DNA from: Anaerocolumna aminovalerica
GTDB lineage: Bacteria; Bacillota; Clostridia; Lachnospirales; Lachnospiraceae
Assembly (NCBI RefSeq): GCF_900115365.1
Contig: NZ_FOWD01000029.1
Location: 1-57,472, forward strand
DNA length: 57,472 bases
Direction: 5' to 3'
Shown: positions 41,936 through 50,378 of the stretch, piece after piece
Layout: the number at the start of each line of letters is the position of its first letter
Position numbering within the stretch: position 1 is the stretch's first letter
Program-made: the position numbers and the translations under genes
Notes under the pieces: model-generated
Databases searched by the model: none
The model's input: the letters and a program-made list of their open reading frames with translations, nothing else
Told to the model about the DNA's origin: nothing

Positions 41936-42802
41936 TTAGTGCGCGTGGAGTATGCTCTTTGCGACCGCTCCGGTCTTAAACAGTGTGAATGCCAGAAGTA
42001 TCGTATAGCCCATGACTCCCCAAAGGGATCCGATGATATCGGATGAAAATGCCACGCTCTGGATAAGCACTGCATAGATTCCTACACACACCATGATCAA
42101 AAATCCCTGGAAGCCCAGTGCAAACAGTGACCTCAAATAATTCTGTCCGATCATGCTCTGCTCTCTGTTGCCAAAGGTTGCAAAAGGGATCGGTGCAAGA
42201 GATACCATCAGGTAGATCTCGATCATACGTGCATATACGATGACAAAGATCAGTGCCGACAATAAATACATCAAAAACTGAACCACAAAGGATTGTAAGA
42301 GTATTGATAAAAGCGACCCGATGTCCATGGCTTCAAGGTTGCTCTGCATCGTTGCAAGTGTGCTGCCGTCTATCGCTGTAGTTCCGCCGATCAGTCCTCC
42401 TGCCTGGGAAACCACATGCTGTGCCACATCAAATACAGCCATGGTGATGTTCATCGTATTGGTTATCAAGGTTACTGCTACAAAGGTTTTGAAGATCCAC
42501 TTCCAGAAGATCCAAGTTTCAAAGTTTGCCAGATTGTTATGGCCGATGACCAGCTGGATCAGCTCGTAACAGGCGATAAAAGTTAGTATCAAGCCGGCGA
42601 TCGGCATGATCACGTTCTCTGAGAGATTTCGGATCATGTTATAGACCGCCGGTGAAAAGTTGGCAGGAGTCTGTCCTACCTCTGTGGCAATCTGACCTAC
42701 CTGCGCATTTACCGTGTCAAAGGTATTGGTGAGATTGCTCATAATGCCTGAAACAAGCAGCTCGCGAAACCAGTCCTCGATCGACTGAAGTATGCTGTCC
42801 AC
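41936..42802 (-). CDS. VirB6/TrbL-like polytopic channel protein
   Basis: This 288-aa protein has about five or six membrane segments, including VIMPIAGLILTFIACYELI and FLMYLLSALIFVIVYARMI, and an SLAPIPFATFGNREQ loop typical of this family in Tn1549-like ICEs. It would form the inner-membrane pore. The start is GTG, with GGAGGTAACAA before it. A strong hairpin separates it from the Maff2 gene. Confidence 0.9.
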   Translation of the reverse strand: MDSILQSIEDWFRELLVSGIMSNLTNTFDTVNAQVGQIATEVGQTPANFSPAVYNMIRNLSENVIMPIAGLILTFIACYELIQLVIGHNNLANFETWIFWKWIFKTFVAVTLITNTMNITMAVFDVAQHVVSQAGGLIGGTTAIDGSTLATMQSNLEAMDIGSLLSILLQSFVVQFLMYLLSALIFVIVYARMIEIYLMVSLAPIPFATFGNREQSMIGQNYLRSLFALGFQGFLIMVCVGIYAVLIQSVAFSSDIIGSLWGVMGYTILLAFTLFKTGAVAKSILHAH

Positions 42803-42826
42803 TTGTTACCTCCTGTTCTGTTCCCG

Positions 42827-42852
42827 GGAGCCGGGGTTCATTTCCCGGCTCC
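42827..42852 (-). other. Stem-loop after the Maff2 gene
   Basis: GGAGCCGGG and CCCGGCTCC form a perfect 9-bp G+C-rich stem with an 8-base loop. No T run follows on the minus strand, so it is not a classical terminator. Such hairpins often protect the 3' end of a highly expressed upstream message, here the pilin-like gene. Confidence 0.5.
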
Positions 42853-42874
42853 GCATCTTCCTCTTCCGTTCTTC

Positions 42875-43087
42875 TCAGAAAAGGCCGGAAAGAAGGGGTA
42901 CAAGAGTGATACCGATGAGTGCAACACCACCACCGGCCATGAGCTGCTTCATGCCCTGGGACTTAGAGCCGGGGTTATCGTTACCGTAACCTTCCATGAG
43001 GTTGATTGCTCCCCAGATACCAAGACCTGCACCAAGAGCTACTACGAGAGTCTGAAGTACGCCTACTGCGCTGTTGAAAAATGCCAT
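42875..43087 (-). CDS. Maff2-family protein (VirB2/pilin-like)
   Basis: This 70-aa protein has two hydrophobic helices (GVLQTLVVALGAGLGIWGAI and LMAGGGVALIGITLVPLL) separated by a short charged loop (EGYGNDNPGSKSQG). This is the Maff2 family, whose size and layout resemble VirB2-type subunits. It lies between VirD4 and the VirB6-like gene and is flanked by structured non-coding DNA on both sides, which suggests separate expression control. Confidence 0.9.
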   Translation of the reverse strand: MAFFNSAVGVLQTLVVALGAGLGIWGAINLMEGYGNDNPGSKSQGMKQLMAGGGVALIGITLVPLLSGLF

Positions 43088-43258
43088 AATGTTAATCCTC
43101 CATAAAATGTTTTTGTTTTGTTTGTTGGTTTACGTGTTCTTTGCAGAAAGCCCGTCGACTGACCTTCCGCGATACGGCCGTATATGTGCCCACCTCCGTA
43201 GATTTGGGCATAAGAAAAGACCCTGTCCTCTCAGCCTTTATCGCTGATCGTAAGAGCC
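43088..43258 (-). promoter_or_regulatory. Structured leader of the Maff2 gene
   Basis: This 171-base gap in an otherwise packed operon holds a perfect 12-bp palindrome ATACGGCCGTAT (43172-43183), an inverted repeat TGCCCA/TGGGCA (43187-43192 and 43205-43210) and a CAGC/GCTG stem. The last lies just after the VirD4 stop and is followed by a TTTT. No clear promoter boxes are seen. Together they suggest processing or control of the pilin-like gene. Confidence 0.45.
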
Positions 43259-45022
43259 TTATTCTTCGGTGATTTCGATGACTTCGTATTTGTCATCAGG
43301 TTTCAATATTAAGTTGTGATTCAGGAACTTTTCGATGTCGAATGTGTTCCTTTTGTCCGCATCTGCTGTGAGCGGATAGTTTGGATGCTGCGTTAAGTCA
43401 TACTTGCTCGACAGAAAAGGTCTTACGCCTCTGACCTGGACAATACATTTGCCTCCGTCCATGACCGCCAGTTCATCGATGCTCATAAGATCATGACCTA
43501 ACTTTTGGTAGTTCATGTTGTAGCTCTGACTCGTTCCCCTGGTCTCCCCCGTGTTATACATATCGATCGTCTCTTTACCAAGAGTAGTGTTGAGGTCCTT
43601 AAGAGTCGTCTGTTCAGAGCCGCCCAGAAAGATCTGGGAGTCGCAGTTACCGATGATGGTATCTGCATTGTCTTTGTAAATCGCCTTAAGCTGCGATTTT
43701 GCCTGCAACACAAGTGCTGCAGATATCTCACGGCTACGGATGGTAGCCATAAGCTTCTCAAGATTCGGGATCTGTCCGATGTTTGCCGCCTCATCGATAA
43801 GGCACCGCACATGTACCGGAAGTCTCCCACCGTACACATCATCTGCTTTTTCGCATAACAGATTGAATAATTGGGTGTACACCATACTGATCAGGAAATT
43901 GAAGGTCGCATCTGTATCCGACATGATCAAGAACAGTGCTGTCTTCTTATCTCCCAAGGTATCAAGTTGTAATTCATCGTATGCAGTGATCTCACGAAGC
44001 TCCTTTATATCAAAGGGAGCAAGCCTTGCACCGCAGCTCACAAGGATCGATTTTGCGGTCTTGCCGGCACTTAATTTGTACTTGGCATATTGTCTTACTG
44101 CAAAGTGATCCGGATCCCTTTCCGCCAGCTCATCAAACATGAGATCTACAGGGTTTTTGAACTCTTCATCATCCTCTCTAACTTCCATCGCATTGATCAT
44201 TTCAAGCAGGGTTGAGAAGTTCTGCTCTTCCTCCTGCGCTTCATAATGGATGTAACCTATCAATGCTGAATATAACAGCTTTTCCGCCTTTTCCCAGAAC
44301 TCATCTCCGCCTTTACCCTCGCCCTTCGTATTAGCGATCAGCGTGGTTACGAGCTTTAATATATCCTTCTCATCATGTACATATGCGAACGGATTGTAAT
44401 GCATACTCTTCTTAAAGTTGATGGTATTGAAGATCTTTATCCTGTATCCATGCTTTAAAAGTGCATTTCCGACCTCAGGCAAAACCGTGCCTTTCGGATC
44501 GGTCAAAACGTATGAACTGTGCATTTGTAAGAGGTTTGGTTTTATAAAAAACCTGGTCTTACCTGAACCGGATCCGCCGACTACCAGCGTGTTCTTGTTC
44601 CTGGCATATTTGGGCTGTGCCGGACGATTGTTCATCGTCAGTCTCTCTGTCTGTGACAGGATCACATTGTTGGCAAACACCGGATCCATATAAGGTTCTA
44701 TGTCTGCATGTGTCCCCCACCTGGCAGAACCGTATTCCTGGTTGTGCCGGAACTTCTTTGCATTCTTGCTTTTCATATACACTGCCAGTCTCAGGATCCC
44801 ACTGATAGCAAGTCCTACGAGCAGATCCACCGGATGAAAGCTTGGAAACGGATTGGAAAATGCCGTTCCGAAATATCCCTCCAGGATAACACTCTGCAGC
44901 TTTTCTGAGGCATTGGTGCCTCCCGCTATTCGGAATGCTTCACCGATATTGGTAGCCACAAGCCCAACGATCACATAAGGGATGTTCAGGATGACGAGCT
45001 TCTTTATGTTTATCTTTTTCAT
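43259..45022 (-). CDS. VirD4/TraG coupling protein
   Basis: This 587-aa type IV coupling protein has two N-terminal membrane segments (about residues 8-25 and 63-82), Walker A GGSGSGKT at residues 149-156, and Walker B-like CLIDEAANIG. It delivers the relaxase-DNA complex to the channel. The start overlaps the pcfB stop by 4 bases (ATGA). It is normal in length for the family. Confidence 0.95.
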   Translation of the reverse strand: MKKINIKKLVILNIPYVIVGLVATNIGEAFRIAGGTNASEKLQSVILEGYFGTAFSNPFPSFHPVDLLVGLAISGILRLAVYMKSKNAKKFRHNQEYGSARWGTHADIEPYMDPVFANNVILSQTERLTMNNRPAQPKYARNKNTLVVGGSGSGKTRFFIKPNLLQMHSSYVLTDPKGTVLPEVGNALLKHGYRIKIFNTINFKKSMHYNPFAYVHDEKDILKLVTTLIANTKGEGKGGDEFWEKAEKLLYSALIGYIHYEAQEEEQNFSTLLEMINAMEVREDDEEFKNPVDLMFDELAERDPDHFAVRQYAKYKLSAGKTAKSILVSCGARLAPFDIKELREITAYDELQLDTLGDKKTALFLIMSDTDATFNFLISMVYTQLFNLLCEKADDVYGGRLPVHVRCLIDEAANIGQIPNLEKLMATIRSREISAALVLQAKSQLKAIYKDNADTIIGNCDSQIFLGGSEQTTLKDLNTTLGKETIDMYNTGETRGTSQSYNMNYQKLGHDLMSIDELAVMDGGKCIVQVRGVRPFLSSKYDLTQHPNYPLTADADKRNTFDIEKFLNHNLILKPDDKYEVIEITEE

Positions 45023-45519
45023 CGCTCCATCTCCTTCCGTTTTTCCTTATCCTTACGAGGCATGGATGCCACTTTTTCCTTAAACTTCTTCAGTTTTTGC
45101 AGGATACTCGGGCGTTCCTTCTCAGCTGCCTTTTTACGCTTCGTCTGCTTTGCAGCATATTTCTTCAAAACCTGCGTGATCGCATCTGCATCTCTCGCTT
45201 TGAAGAAAACGGTATACTTAGGCGGATCTACGTCCTTATCCTTAACGATCGCAAAATCCACACCATACTTATTGGCGATCTTCTTAAAATCCCTGATGCC
45301 GGAATTACCGATCTCCATGCTGGATACGCCCTGCCCCTGACCCACCAGTTCTTTTACGGACTGTTTGCCATGAAGAGTATCCTTAGCCATACGGTTTACA
45401 TCCTTTTTTCTCTGATGATTTCGATGCCAGGCAGCCAGAGCTCTTAAGATCAGCCGCAGTGTTACCTTGCCGGTTCTGATCGCTAAGCGTACCGTTTGAT
45501 CTGAAACCTGCTCATTCAC
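45019..45519 (-). CDS. PcfB-family protein (DUF3801)
   Basis: This 166-aa protein matches PcfB of Gram-positive conjugation systems: LAIRTGKVTLRLILRAL near the start, FKKIANKYGVDFAIVKDK in the middle and a strongly basic tail. PcfB helps the coupling protein recognise the relaxosome. The likely start is a GTG at 45519, six bases after AAGGAAG; a TTG six codons earlier lacks a site. Confidence 0.88.
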   Translation of the reverse strand: MNEQVSDQTVRLAIRTGKVTLRLILRALAAWHRNHQRKKDVNRMAKDTLHGKQSVKELVGQGQGVSSMEIGNSGIRDFKKIANKYGVDFAIVKDKDVDPPKYTVFFKARDADAITQVLKKYAAKQTKRKKAAEKERPSILQKLKKFKEKVASMPRKDKEKRKEMER

Positions 45520-45559
45520 GCTCTCACTTCCTTTCAATTAATTGTTCACTATTGCTTCA

Positions 45560-45895
45560 CTATTCGCCGCACTCCAAAATGCCATCAAGCGTAGTCGGAA
45601 TGACCTTGGAATGCTTGGCAACAGATATGTCAGCCCGGACATCGTCATTGATCTTCTTTCCGCAGACAACGAGAAATCTCGCTCGCTTTAAAAGATCCTC
45701 CGACATCTCTCTGCGCTTCTTTTCACCATCCGGATCGTCTTCACCGATGATCCCTGAAAATGCAAGTACCGGACACAAGGGAAGGTATCCTGCCTTTACC
45801 AGCTCTCCACAGTATTTTCTTGCCAGGTCCTCCGCATCGACGCGGTTCTTCGGCCAGGCAGCCGTTACATATGCTCTGGGTATCGTTCTGCTCAT
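45560..45895 (-). CDS. DUF7768-like hypothetical protein
   Basis: This 111-aa protein begins MSRTIPRAYVTAAWP. It has a Rossmann-like pattern (AEDLARKYCGELVKAGYLPL, RFLVVCGKKINDDVRADI) similar to nucleoside 2-deoxyribosyltransferase-like DUF7768 proteins found in many ICEs. Substrate unknown. The ATG at 45895 has GGAGGT five bases ahead. It sits between the 136-aa gene and pcfB. Confidence 0.7.
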   Translation of the reverse strand: MSRTIPRAYVTAAWPKNRVDAEDLARKYCGELVKAGYLPLCPVLAFSGIIGEDDPDGEKKRREMSEDLLKRARFLVVCGKKINDDVRADISVAKHSKVIPTTLDGILECGE

Positions 45896-45905
45896 GTCGC
45901 ACCTC

Positions 45906-46316
45906 CTATAAAAGTTCATAGGCAGAAAATTCCTGCCCGTCTGCAACAATAGTGATCAGCCTGCTCTCAAATTCCTTGCTTGCCTCATCAAACTCGTCAC
46001 CTGACAAAAAGCCTAAGCCCTTGCCGTCATACTTCATGATGAGTGCGGAGCCGATAAAGCATTCACCGGTACCGAATTTAAGGATCTTGTTTCCGTTGAT
46101 CATAATGAGATAATCGGTCTTACCCATGTACTCTCCATGACCAACCTCGGCAAGTATATCCAGAATACGCTGGGCTTCCGAAGCACCGGCGATCCTCTTT
46201 TCACCGTTGGTCCCGATGATCAGGGCTCCTTCCTCTTTCTTCTTAAATCTGTTTTCTGCAAAAACTGCTCCGTCATTTACCGGGTCCAGTTCGATTGTTA
46301 CATTCAGTGTTTTCAA
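45906..46316 (-). CDS. Hypothetical 136-aa protein, TTG start
   Basis: I do not recognise the family. The protein begins LNVTIELDPVNDGAVFAEN and has alternating short hydrophobic strands (GALIIGTNGEKRIAG, YLIMINGNKILKFGTG), suggesting an all-beta or mixed fold. The start is read as TTG at 46316, nine bases after AGGAGG; longer versions of the frame run into the end of the rep gene and lack a site. It follows the rep gene by 16 bases. Confidence 0.6.
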   Translation of the reverse strand: MKTLNVTIELDPVNDGAVFAENRFKKKEEGALIIGTNGEKRIAGASEAQRILDILAEVGHGEYMGKTDYLIMINGNKILKFGTGECFIGSALIMKYDGKGLGFLSGDEFDEASKEFESRLITIVADGQEFSAYELL

Positions 46317-46332
46317 TTGATCTTTCCTCCTG

Positions 46333-47202
46333 TTAGATTCTGCCTTCGGCCATATCGTTATTGACCCAGGCCTGGTAATAGCTCTGCATAGTAAGCGGAG
46401 CGTTATAGATTGTTGCAAGCAGATACTGCTTGATGTTTCTGACTTTTGTAGGGTTATTCTTAAGGCACCCCATGACATATTCAACGTGCATACCATTCAG
46501 CTTCATAAACTGAGATCTCACGACATTAACAGGCTTATCATCTCCTGCAATACGGATGGTCTTTCTCTTGGAACAGATCACATCCAGCATCATGTCCAGG
46601 ATGGCATCCAGGATCTCCCTGTCATACGGATATCGCTCATACAAAACAGCCATATCAAGCTGCTCTATAAGGTACTCACGATAGTCGGATCTCTCATCCT
46701 TATCCACATCCCTTCCGGATAGGATAGGATTGATATCACTTTTATCAGTATTATTTATCTCAGTATTATTAGAGTATGAGTCGCATACTTCTGCAGGTAT
46801 GTCCTGCATACTTCCGTGGGTATGTGTTTCATACTTCTGTAGGTTTGCATCCCATACCCGGCCAAAGTTATGCACATAAAGCTTTGTGGGTTTTCCAAGC
46901 CCCTGTTTCTTCTGCTCTACAAGACCGAAATTCACAAGCTCCTTCAGTACCTTGCAGGATTTCTGATGACAGCGGCCAAGAGCCTGTTCAATGCTTTCTA
47001 TAGTCATATAGACATAGACATGTCCTTCTTCATCGATCCATCTGTTTTTCTTGGAAAGCTGGATACGGTCCAAAAGGATCCCATACAAAAGCTTTGCATC
47101 CGAAGACAGTCCCCGGAATCTTTTATCCGTACAAAGAACCTTGGGAGTTCTGTAGAATACATAGTTTTCCGACTCCTCCGGATAAAAGTAGTCGAACTGC
47201 AT
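46333..47202 (-). CDS. RepA_N-type replication initiator
   Basis: This 289-aa protein has the RepA_N winged-helix domain: FYRTPKVLCTDKRFRGLSSD, AKLLYGILLDRIQLSKKNRW and IEQALGRCHQKSCKVLKEL. The C-terminal part, with the VRSQFMKLNGMHVEYVMGCL segment, matches the DUF6017-type tail. Such proteins are plasmid initiators in Firmicutes and are common in Tn1549-like ICEs, where they may replicate the excised circle. It follows the Cys-rich gene by 4 bases. Tandem 11-bp repeats at 48824-48867 are a possible target. Confidence 0.88.
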   Translation of the reverse strand: MQFDYFYPEESENYVFYRTPKVLCTDKRFRGLSSDAKLLYGILLDRIQLSKKNRWIDEEGHVYVYMTIESIEQALGRCHQKSCKVLKELVNFGLVEQKKQGLGKPTKLYVHNFGRVWDANLQKYETHTHGSMQDIPAEVCDSYSNNTEINNTDKSDINPILSGRDVDKDERSDYREYLIEQLDMAVLYERYPYDREILDAILDMMLDVICSKRKTIRIAGDDKPVNVVRSQFMKLNGMHVEYVMGCLKNNPTKVRNIKQYLLATIYNAPLTMQSYYQAWVNNDMAEGRI

Positions 47203-47206
47203 GGCA

Positions 47207-47413
47207 TCACACTCCCTCAGTAGCTGCTTTTCTGGCTGCCCTGTGCTCGCTCATGATCTTGGCATAGCAGGGAAAGCAAAATGCTCTGTCCTTCCCATAA
47301 GGGCACTCATGCTTACAGTTGCTGGGATGTGCGTTCGGTATCGGTTTACCGAGAACCGAAGAGTAGCTGGGACCATATCCGGCAATGACCGGCGTATAAC
47401 ATTTATCTGACAT
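47207..47413 (-). CDS. Small cysteine-rich hypothetical protein
   Basis: This 68-aa protein begins MSDKCYTPVIAGYGPSYS and carries CKHECPYGK and FCFPCYAK, five to six cysteines that could hold a zinc site. I do not know its function. The ATG at 47413 has AAAGGAA before it. It lies between DUF5688 and the rep gene. Confidence 0.65.
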   Translation of the reverse strand: MSDKCYTPVIAGYGPSYSSVLGKPIPNAHPSNCKHECPYGKDRAFCFPCYAKIMSEHRAARKAATEGV

Positions 47414-47506
47414 ATCTGTTCCTTTCCGGCATAAAGAAAGCGCCAAGCCGGGGAACTTCCCACAGCCTGACGCCTTAAGCCTCAAACGTTTGATTTTGGT
47501 TTCTGC

Positions 47507-48586
47507 TTAGAGTGCTTCGCCACCCTTGGCCTTTGCACCCTTATCGATGGTTTCCTTCTTAGGAGCCTTGGCGACTTCCTCTTTCTTGGCCTTCAGTTCG
47601 CCAAGAACGGATTTCTCACCCTTCTCTTCAGCGTGTTCCTCCTCCTTTTCAGCCTGGCGGGCTACGAACTTTTCTCCAAGCTCGAAGATCTTTGCCTGAC
47701 TATCATAGTGATAAACGCTGTCGGTAAGCTTATCCGCAGGAGCAACCTGAGTCGCATTGACTTCCTTCACCATCGCTTCAAGATCCTTAAGCCCCATCTC
47801 TCCGTTATCAGGAACGATGAGGACCTCGTGGATGCTCGAAGGTAAGATATAGAAGTCTCCGCCTGCCCTTTCAGCTGCCTGATCCATGAAATCCTGGTAA
47901 GCAAGAACCCCGGCACCGTGTACCTTGTCGGGTACTGTTGCAACGAAGATCTTCTCATCTTCAGGTGCTACCGGGAAGATTCCCATCATCTCAGCCTGTT
48001 CAACGCCCATCATCTCGGCCATGACTTCACTCATGCCCTTGATCTCGACGGGCTTGATCTGCGGCGCATTCTCCATTGCATCAGCATGAAGCTGTTCGGG
48101 AGTAACGCCCATGTTTTCAAGCAATTGGTTGGTAACCAGGATGGATGCTCTGCCTTCATCATCGGAATTTAAGACGAAGCGGTAAACAACCGCCATATCT
48201 TCCATATTCTGATGAGGTACAGTTTCAAGCATCTCCTTATTGGCTTCCGCAGAAACAACTTCCATCGCAAGCTTTTCCTTCATCTGAGAGTAATCAGATA
48301 AGGAATCGATATCGAAGTCAGGTCGCTGGGTGATACCGCTGTTCACGACCTCAACGGCCTTATCTACGACTTCATCGTAGGATCTGCCGTTTTCCATCGC
48401 GTTGTAGAACTTGTCGATTCCGATGTTCACTCCGATGTTGCTGCCCTCCGGCGTGACCGTCACAGCCTCGTAACTCTCGTTGAGCTTGTTTACGGTGTTG
48501 ACTGAAACCTTTACATCAGCGCCCTGCTCATCAAGCCTGTCCTTTAAGTCCTCTACGAACTTATCTTTGAATGATTCATAATCCAT
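47507..48586 (-). CDS. DUF5688 protein
   Basis: This 359-aa protein belongs to DUF5688, widespread in clostridial ICEs and of unknown function. It opens DYESFKDKFVEDLKDRL and contains the family segments GVNIGIDKFYNAMENG, NMGVTPEQLHADAMENAPQI and FYILPSSIHEVLIVPD. The tail is lysine/glutamate-rich. It is the first gene of the rep/transfer operon, preceded by a leader with a terminator hairpin. AAAGGA lies before the ATG. Confidence 0.88.
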   Translation of the reverse strand: MDYESFKDKFVEDLKDRLDEQGADVKVSVNTVNKLNESYEAVTVTPEGSNIGVNIGIDKFYNAMENGRSYDEVVDKAVEVVNSGITQRPDFDIDSLSDYSQMKEKLAMEVVSAEANKEMLETVPHQNMEDMAVVYRFVLNSDDEGRASILVTNQLLENMGVTPEQLHADAMENAPQIKPVEIKGMSEVMAEMMGVEQAEMMGIFPVAPEDEKIFVATVPDKVHGAGVLAYQDFMDQAAERAGGDFYILPSSIHEVLIVPDNGEMGLKDLEAMVKEVNATQVAPADKLTDSVYHYDSQAKIFELGEKFVARQAEKEEEHAEEKGEKSVLGELKAKKEEVAKAPKKETIDKGAKAKGGEAL

Positions 48587-48656
48587 AGTATGTTTTGTCC
48601 TTTCGCTTTTTGTGTCGGCTCCGGATCGTCATCCTCGGCCTTGAGTTGATGGCATG

Positions 48657-48704
48657 AAAAAAGCGCCAGGCTCACAACTTCTTTCGAAGTCATGATCTGA
48701 CGCT
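48657..48704 (-). terminator. Leader terminator or attenuator before DUF5688
   Basis: On the minus strand AGCGTCAG pairs with CTGGCGCT (8 bp), and inside it CATGACTTC pairs with GAAGTTGTG around a GAAA loop (9 bp with wobbles). Six T follow. It lies 70 bases before the DUF5688 start and faces the operon, so it must be read through for rep and transfer genes to be expressed. A 46-codon ORF starting at ATGACTTCG reads through it. Confidence 0.75.
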
Positions 48705-48789
48705 CATCATTGCCGGTATTCTTTTGCAAAAGAAAATGGACTCGGCGGCTCGGGTGTATTTTGTTTTCCCGTTCGCTTTGTCCATTGTA

Positions 48790-48795
48790 AATATA
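48790..48795 (-). promoter_or_regulatory. Possible -10 box of the DUF5688/rep operon
   Basis: TATATT on the minus strand lies about 200 bases before the DUF5688 start and upstream of the leader hairpin. No good -35 box is present. The tandem repeats at 48824-48867 end about 28 bases upstream of it, which would fit an activator-dependent promoter. Confidence 0.35.
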
Positions 48796-48823
48796 ACACA
48801 CCTATTTTGAAAAAAGAATACTC

Positions 48824-48867
48824 AAAACCTACCACTTTCCTACCAAAAACCTACCGAAAACCTGCTT
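48824..48867. repeat. Four tandem 11-bp repeats (iteron- or activator-like)
   Basis: The units AAAACCTACCA, CTTTCCTACCA, AAAACCTACCG and AAAACCTGCTT follow one another without gaps. An 11-bp period puts every unit on nearly the same face of the helix. They lie right after the methyltransferase stop and upstream of the rep operon. They could be iterons for the RepA-like initiator or sites for an activator. Confidence 0.65.
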
Positions 48868-48869
48868 TT

Positions 48870-50042
48870 TTAAATTTTGTATTTAATTTCTGTCCGATCT
48901 AATAAGCTTGTAATGTTTCTTGGGGTGAGATAATAATCTATATGCTCAGGTTTTTCTATTTCAACATTTTCAACCAACCTGGCTACATAGTCAGCAAGCT
49001 TTTTCTCATTTTCTGGAATCGGAAACTCATTATCATTCATATTGCCCAAAGGCACGTTCATATTATTGCTAAATGCTTTCAGCATCTCAATATAAATATG
49101 TGAAGAAAGTAGTATTCCAAATGCATCTTCTATCCAATACTCCATCCTCATCTTTCTGAACCTTTTACATACTTCCTTTGTTTCAATGTATGGTTCAAAA
49201 TCCATAACGCCTATCCATATATCAGCAAAACAATAGTCATACAAACCATCCTCAAGATTCATCATGTATTCGATGGCATCATCTTTTATTACTGTTATCT
49301 TATCCTTAGTTTTAAACTGCGGAAGAATAAAAGAAGTGAAAAAATCTATCACGCTTTGCTCTCGCTCCACAATGGTAATAGATTCTACATCAGCTTTTAA
49401 CGATGCCATATAGGCAAAATATCCCATTCCGCAACCAAGTGTCAAAACTTTACCTTTGGCATTCCTTATAGGTTGTTTCATTGTATTTATTTCATTCGGA
49501 GACACTGACATCCATGTTGATTTTATGCTGTTTTGAAATATAACAGGATACTCTACCTTTTCTGTAAAACAAGAGATCCTGGGGATATCCACGTCATATT
49601 CTATTATTTTCCTTGGTATGTCATAGATATCTAATTCATAGGGCATAAACGAATGGTACCGAAATTCAAAGTCTCCGCTTCGCCTATCCTTAAAATCAAT
49701 ATCTTTTACATACGGATTATCTTGAATTTCAGAGACATCAAAAACTCTACCTTCGTTTAAAAGACTGTTCATAAAAAAATCAAACATCCTTGCATCATTT
49801 CCTATGTAAGGTGCTATCATACCCTCCACCATAAGCATCATCATAATCTTATCAACTGAAGTATTTTTCATCTGGCTCTGCAGTTTAATTGCCTCGGCCC
49901 TTAACTTATCTATATCGGAAGGTATCATAGAATTTTCGTTAATCATATTCGTAAGAACTGTATTAACTGTAGATGATGCCATATGAAGATCCATTAACAT
50001 GGCCATCTTCTCCATATTCCTTCTTGTATTTTGGATTCTCAT
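48870..50042 (-). CDS. SAM-dependent methyltransferase-like orphan protein
   Basis: This 390-aa protein has a class I methyltransferase core starting near residue 195: motif I VLTLGCGMGYFAYMAS, then ITIVEREQSVIDFF and an acidic DDAIEYM, followed by DYCFADIWIGVMD. The first 190 residues are helical and unrecognised. The layout resembles spermidine-synthase-like folds more than a DNA methyltransferase, since no NPPY motif is seen. Codons are A+T-rich compared with the transfer genes, so it is probably cargo. It has a GAGGTGA site. Substrate unknown. Confidence 0.7.
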   Translation of the reverse strand: MRIQNTRRNMEKMAMLMDLHMASSTVNTVLTNMINENSMIPSDIDKLRAEAIKLQSQMKNTSVDKIMMMLMVEGMIAPYIGNDARMFDFFMNSLLNEGRVFDVSEIQDNPYVKDIDFKDRRSGDFEFRYHSFMPYELDIYDIPRKIIEYDVDIPRISCFTEKVEYPVIFQNSIKSTWMSVSPNEINTMKQPIRNAKGKVLTLGCGMGYFAYMASLKADVESITIVEREQSVIDFFTSFILPQFKTKDKITVIKDDAIEYMMNLEDGLYDYCFADIWIGVMDFEPYIETKEVCKRFRKMRMEYWIEDAFGILLSSHIYIEMLKAFSNNMNVPLGNMNDNEFPIPENEKKLADYVARLVENVEIEKPEHIDYYLTPRNITSLLDRTEIKYKI

Positions 50043-50092
50043 TGCAAATCACCTCATGAATCATCAGATTTTTCACTACTAAATTATTATCA

Positions 50093-50377
50093 TTATAGCA
50101 TGCTAATTTTATCAAGCATGGCATCACAAAAATCCTGTACAACAACTACCGCCATCAGTATAGCCATGATACCTGCAAATATCAGCGAATAAAGAAACAG
50201 ATCCCCCCACCTATGGATAACGATGCTATAGATAATAGCTGCCCCAACTATCAAGGTAAGCAACCCCACTGCCCATTCTGTCAGCTTCACTGAAGTTTCC
50301 AATGCCCACCTCGTAAAGAACAAAACAAAAGCAACCGGCAACAGCAAAAGCTTCAGGATTTTTATTAAAACAAACAT
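50093..50377 (-). CDS. Small polytopic membrane protein
   Basis: This 94-aa protein begins MFVLIKILKLLLLPVAFVLF and has three hydrophobic segments, the others being WAVGLLTLIVGAAIIYSIVI and LFLYSLIFAGIMAILMAVVV. The start at 50377 uses GGGAGG within the end of the upstream regulator gene, so the two are coupled. No family is recognised, but this regulator/membrane pair is common in related ICEs. Confidence 0.7.
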   Translation of the reverse strand: MFVLIKILKLLLLPVAFVLFFTRWALETSVKLTEWAVGLLTLIVGAAIIYSIVIHRWGDLFLYSLIFAGIMAILMAVVVVQDFCDAMLDKISML

Positions 50378-50378
50378 A

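Noticed and set aside
42827-42852. Rho-independent terminator after Maff2
   Set aside because: The stem is strong but no T run follows on the transcribed strand, and downstream transfer genes would be cut off.
45906-46496. Longer 196-aa version of the 136-aa protein
   Set aside because: The extra N-terminal part overlaps the rep gene in another frame and looks random; a TTG with AGGAGG nine bases ahead explains the start.
48824-48867. CRISPR array
   Set aside because: The repeats are 11 bp and gapless, with no spacers and no cas genes anywhere in the window.
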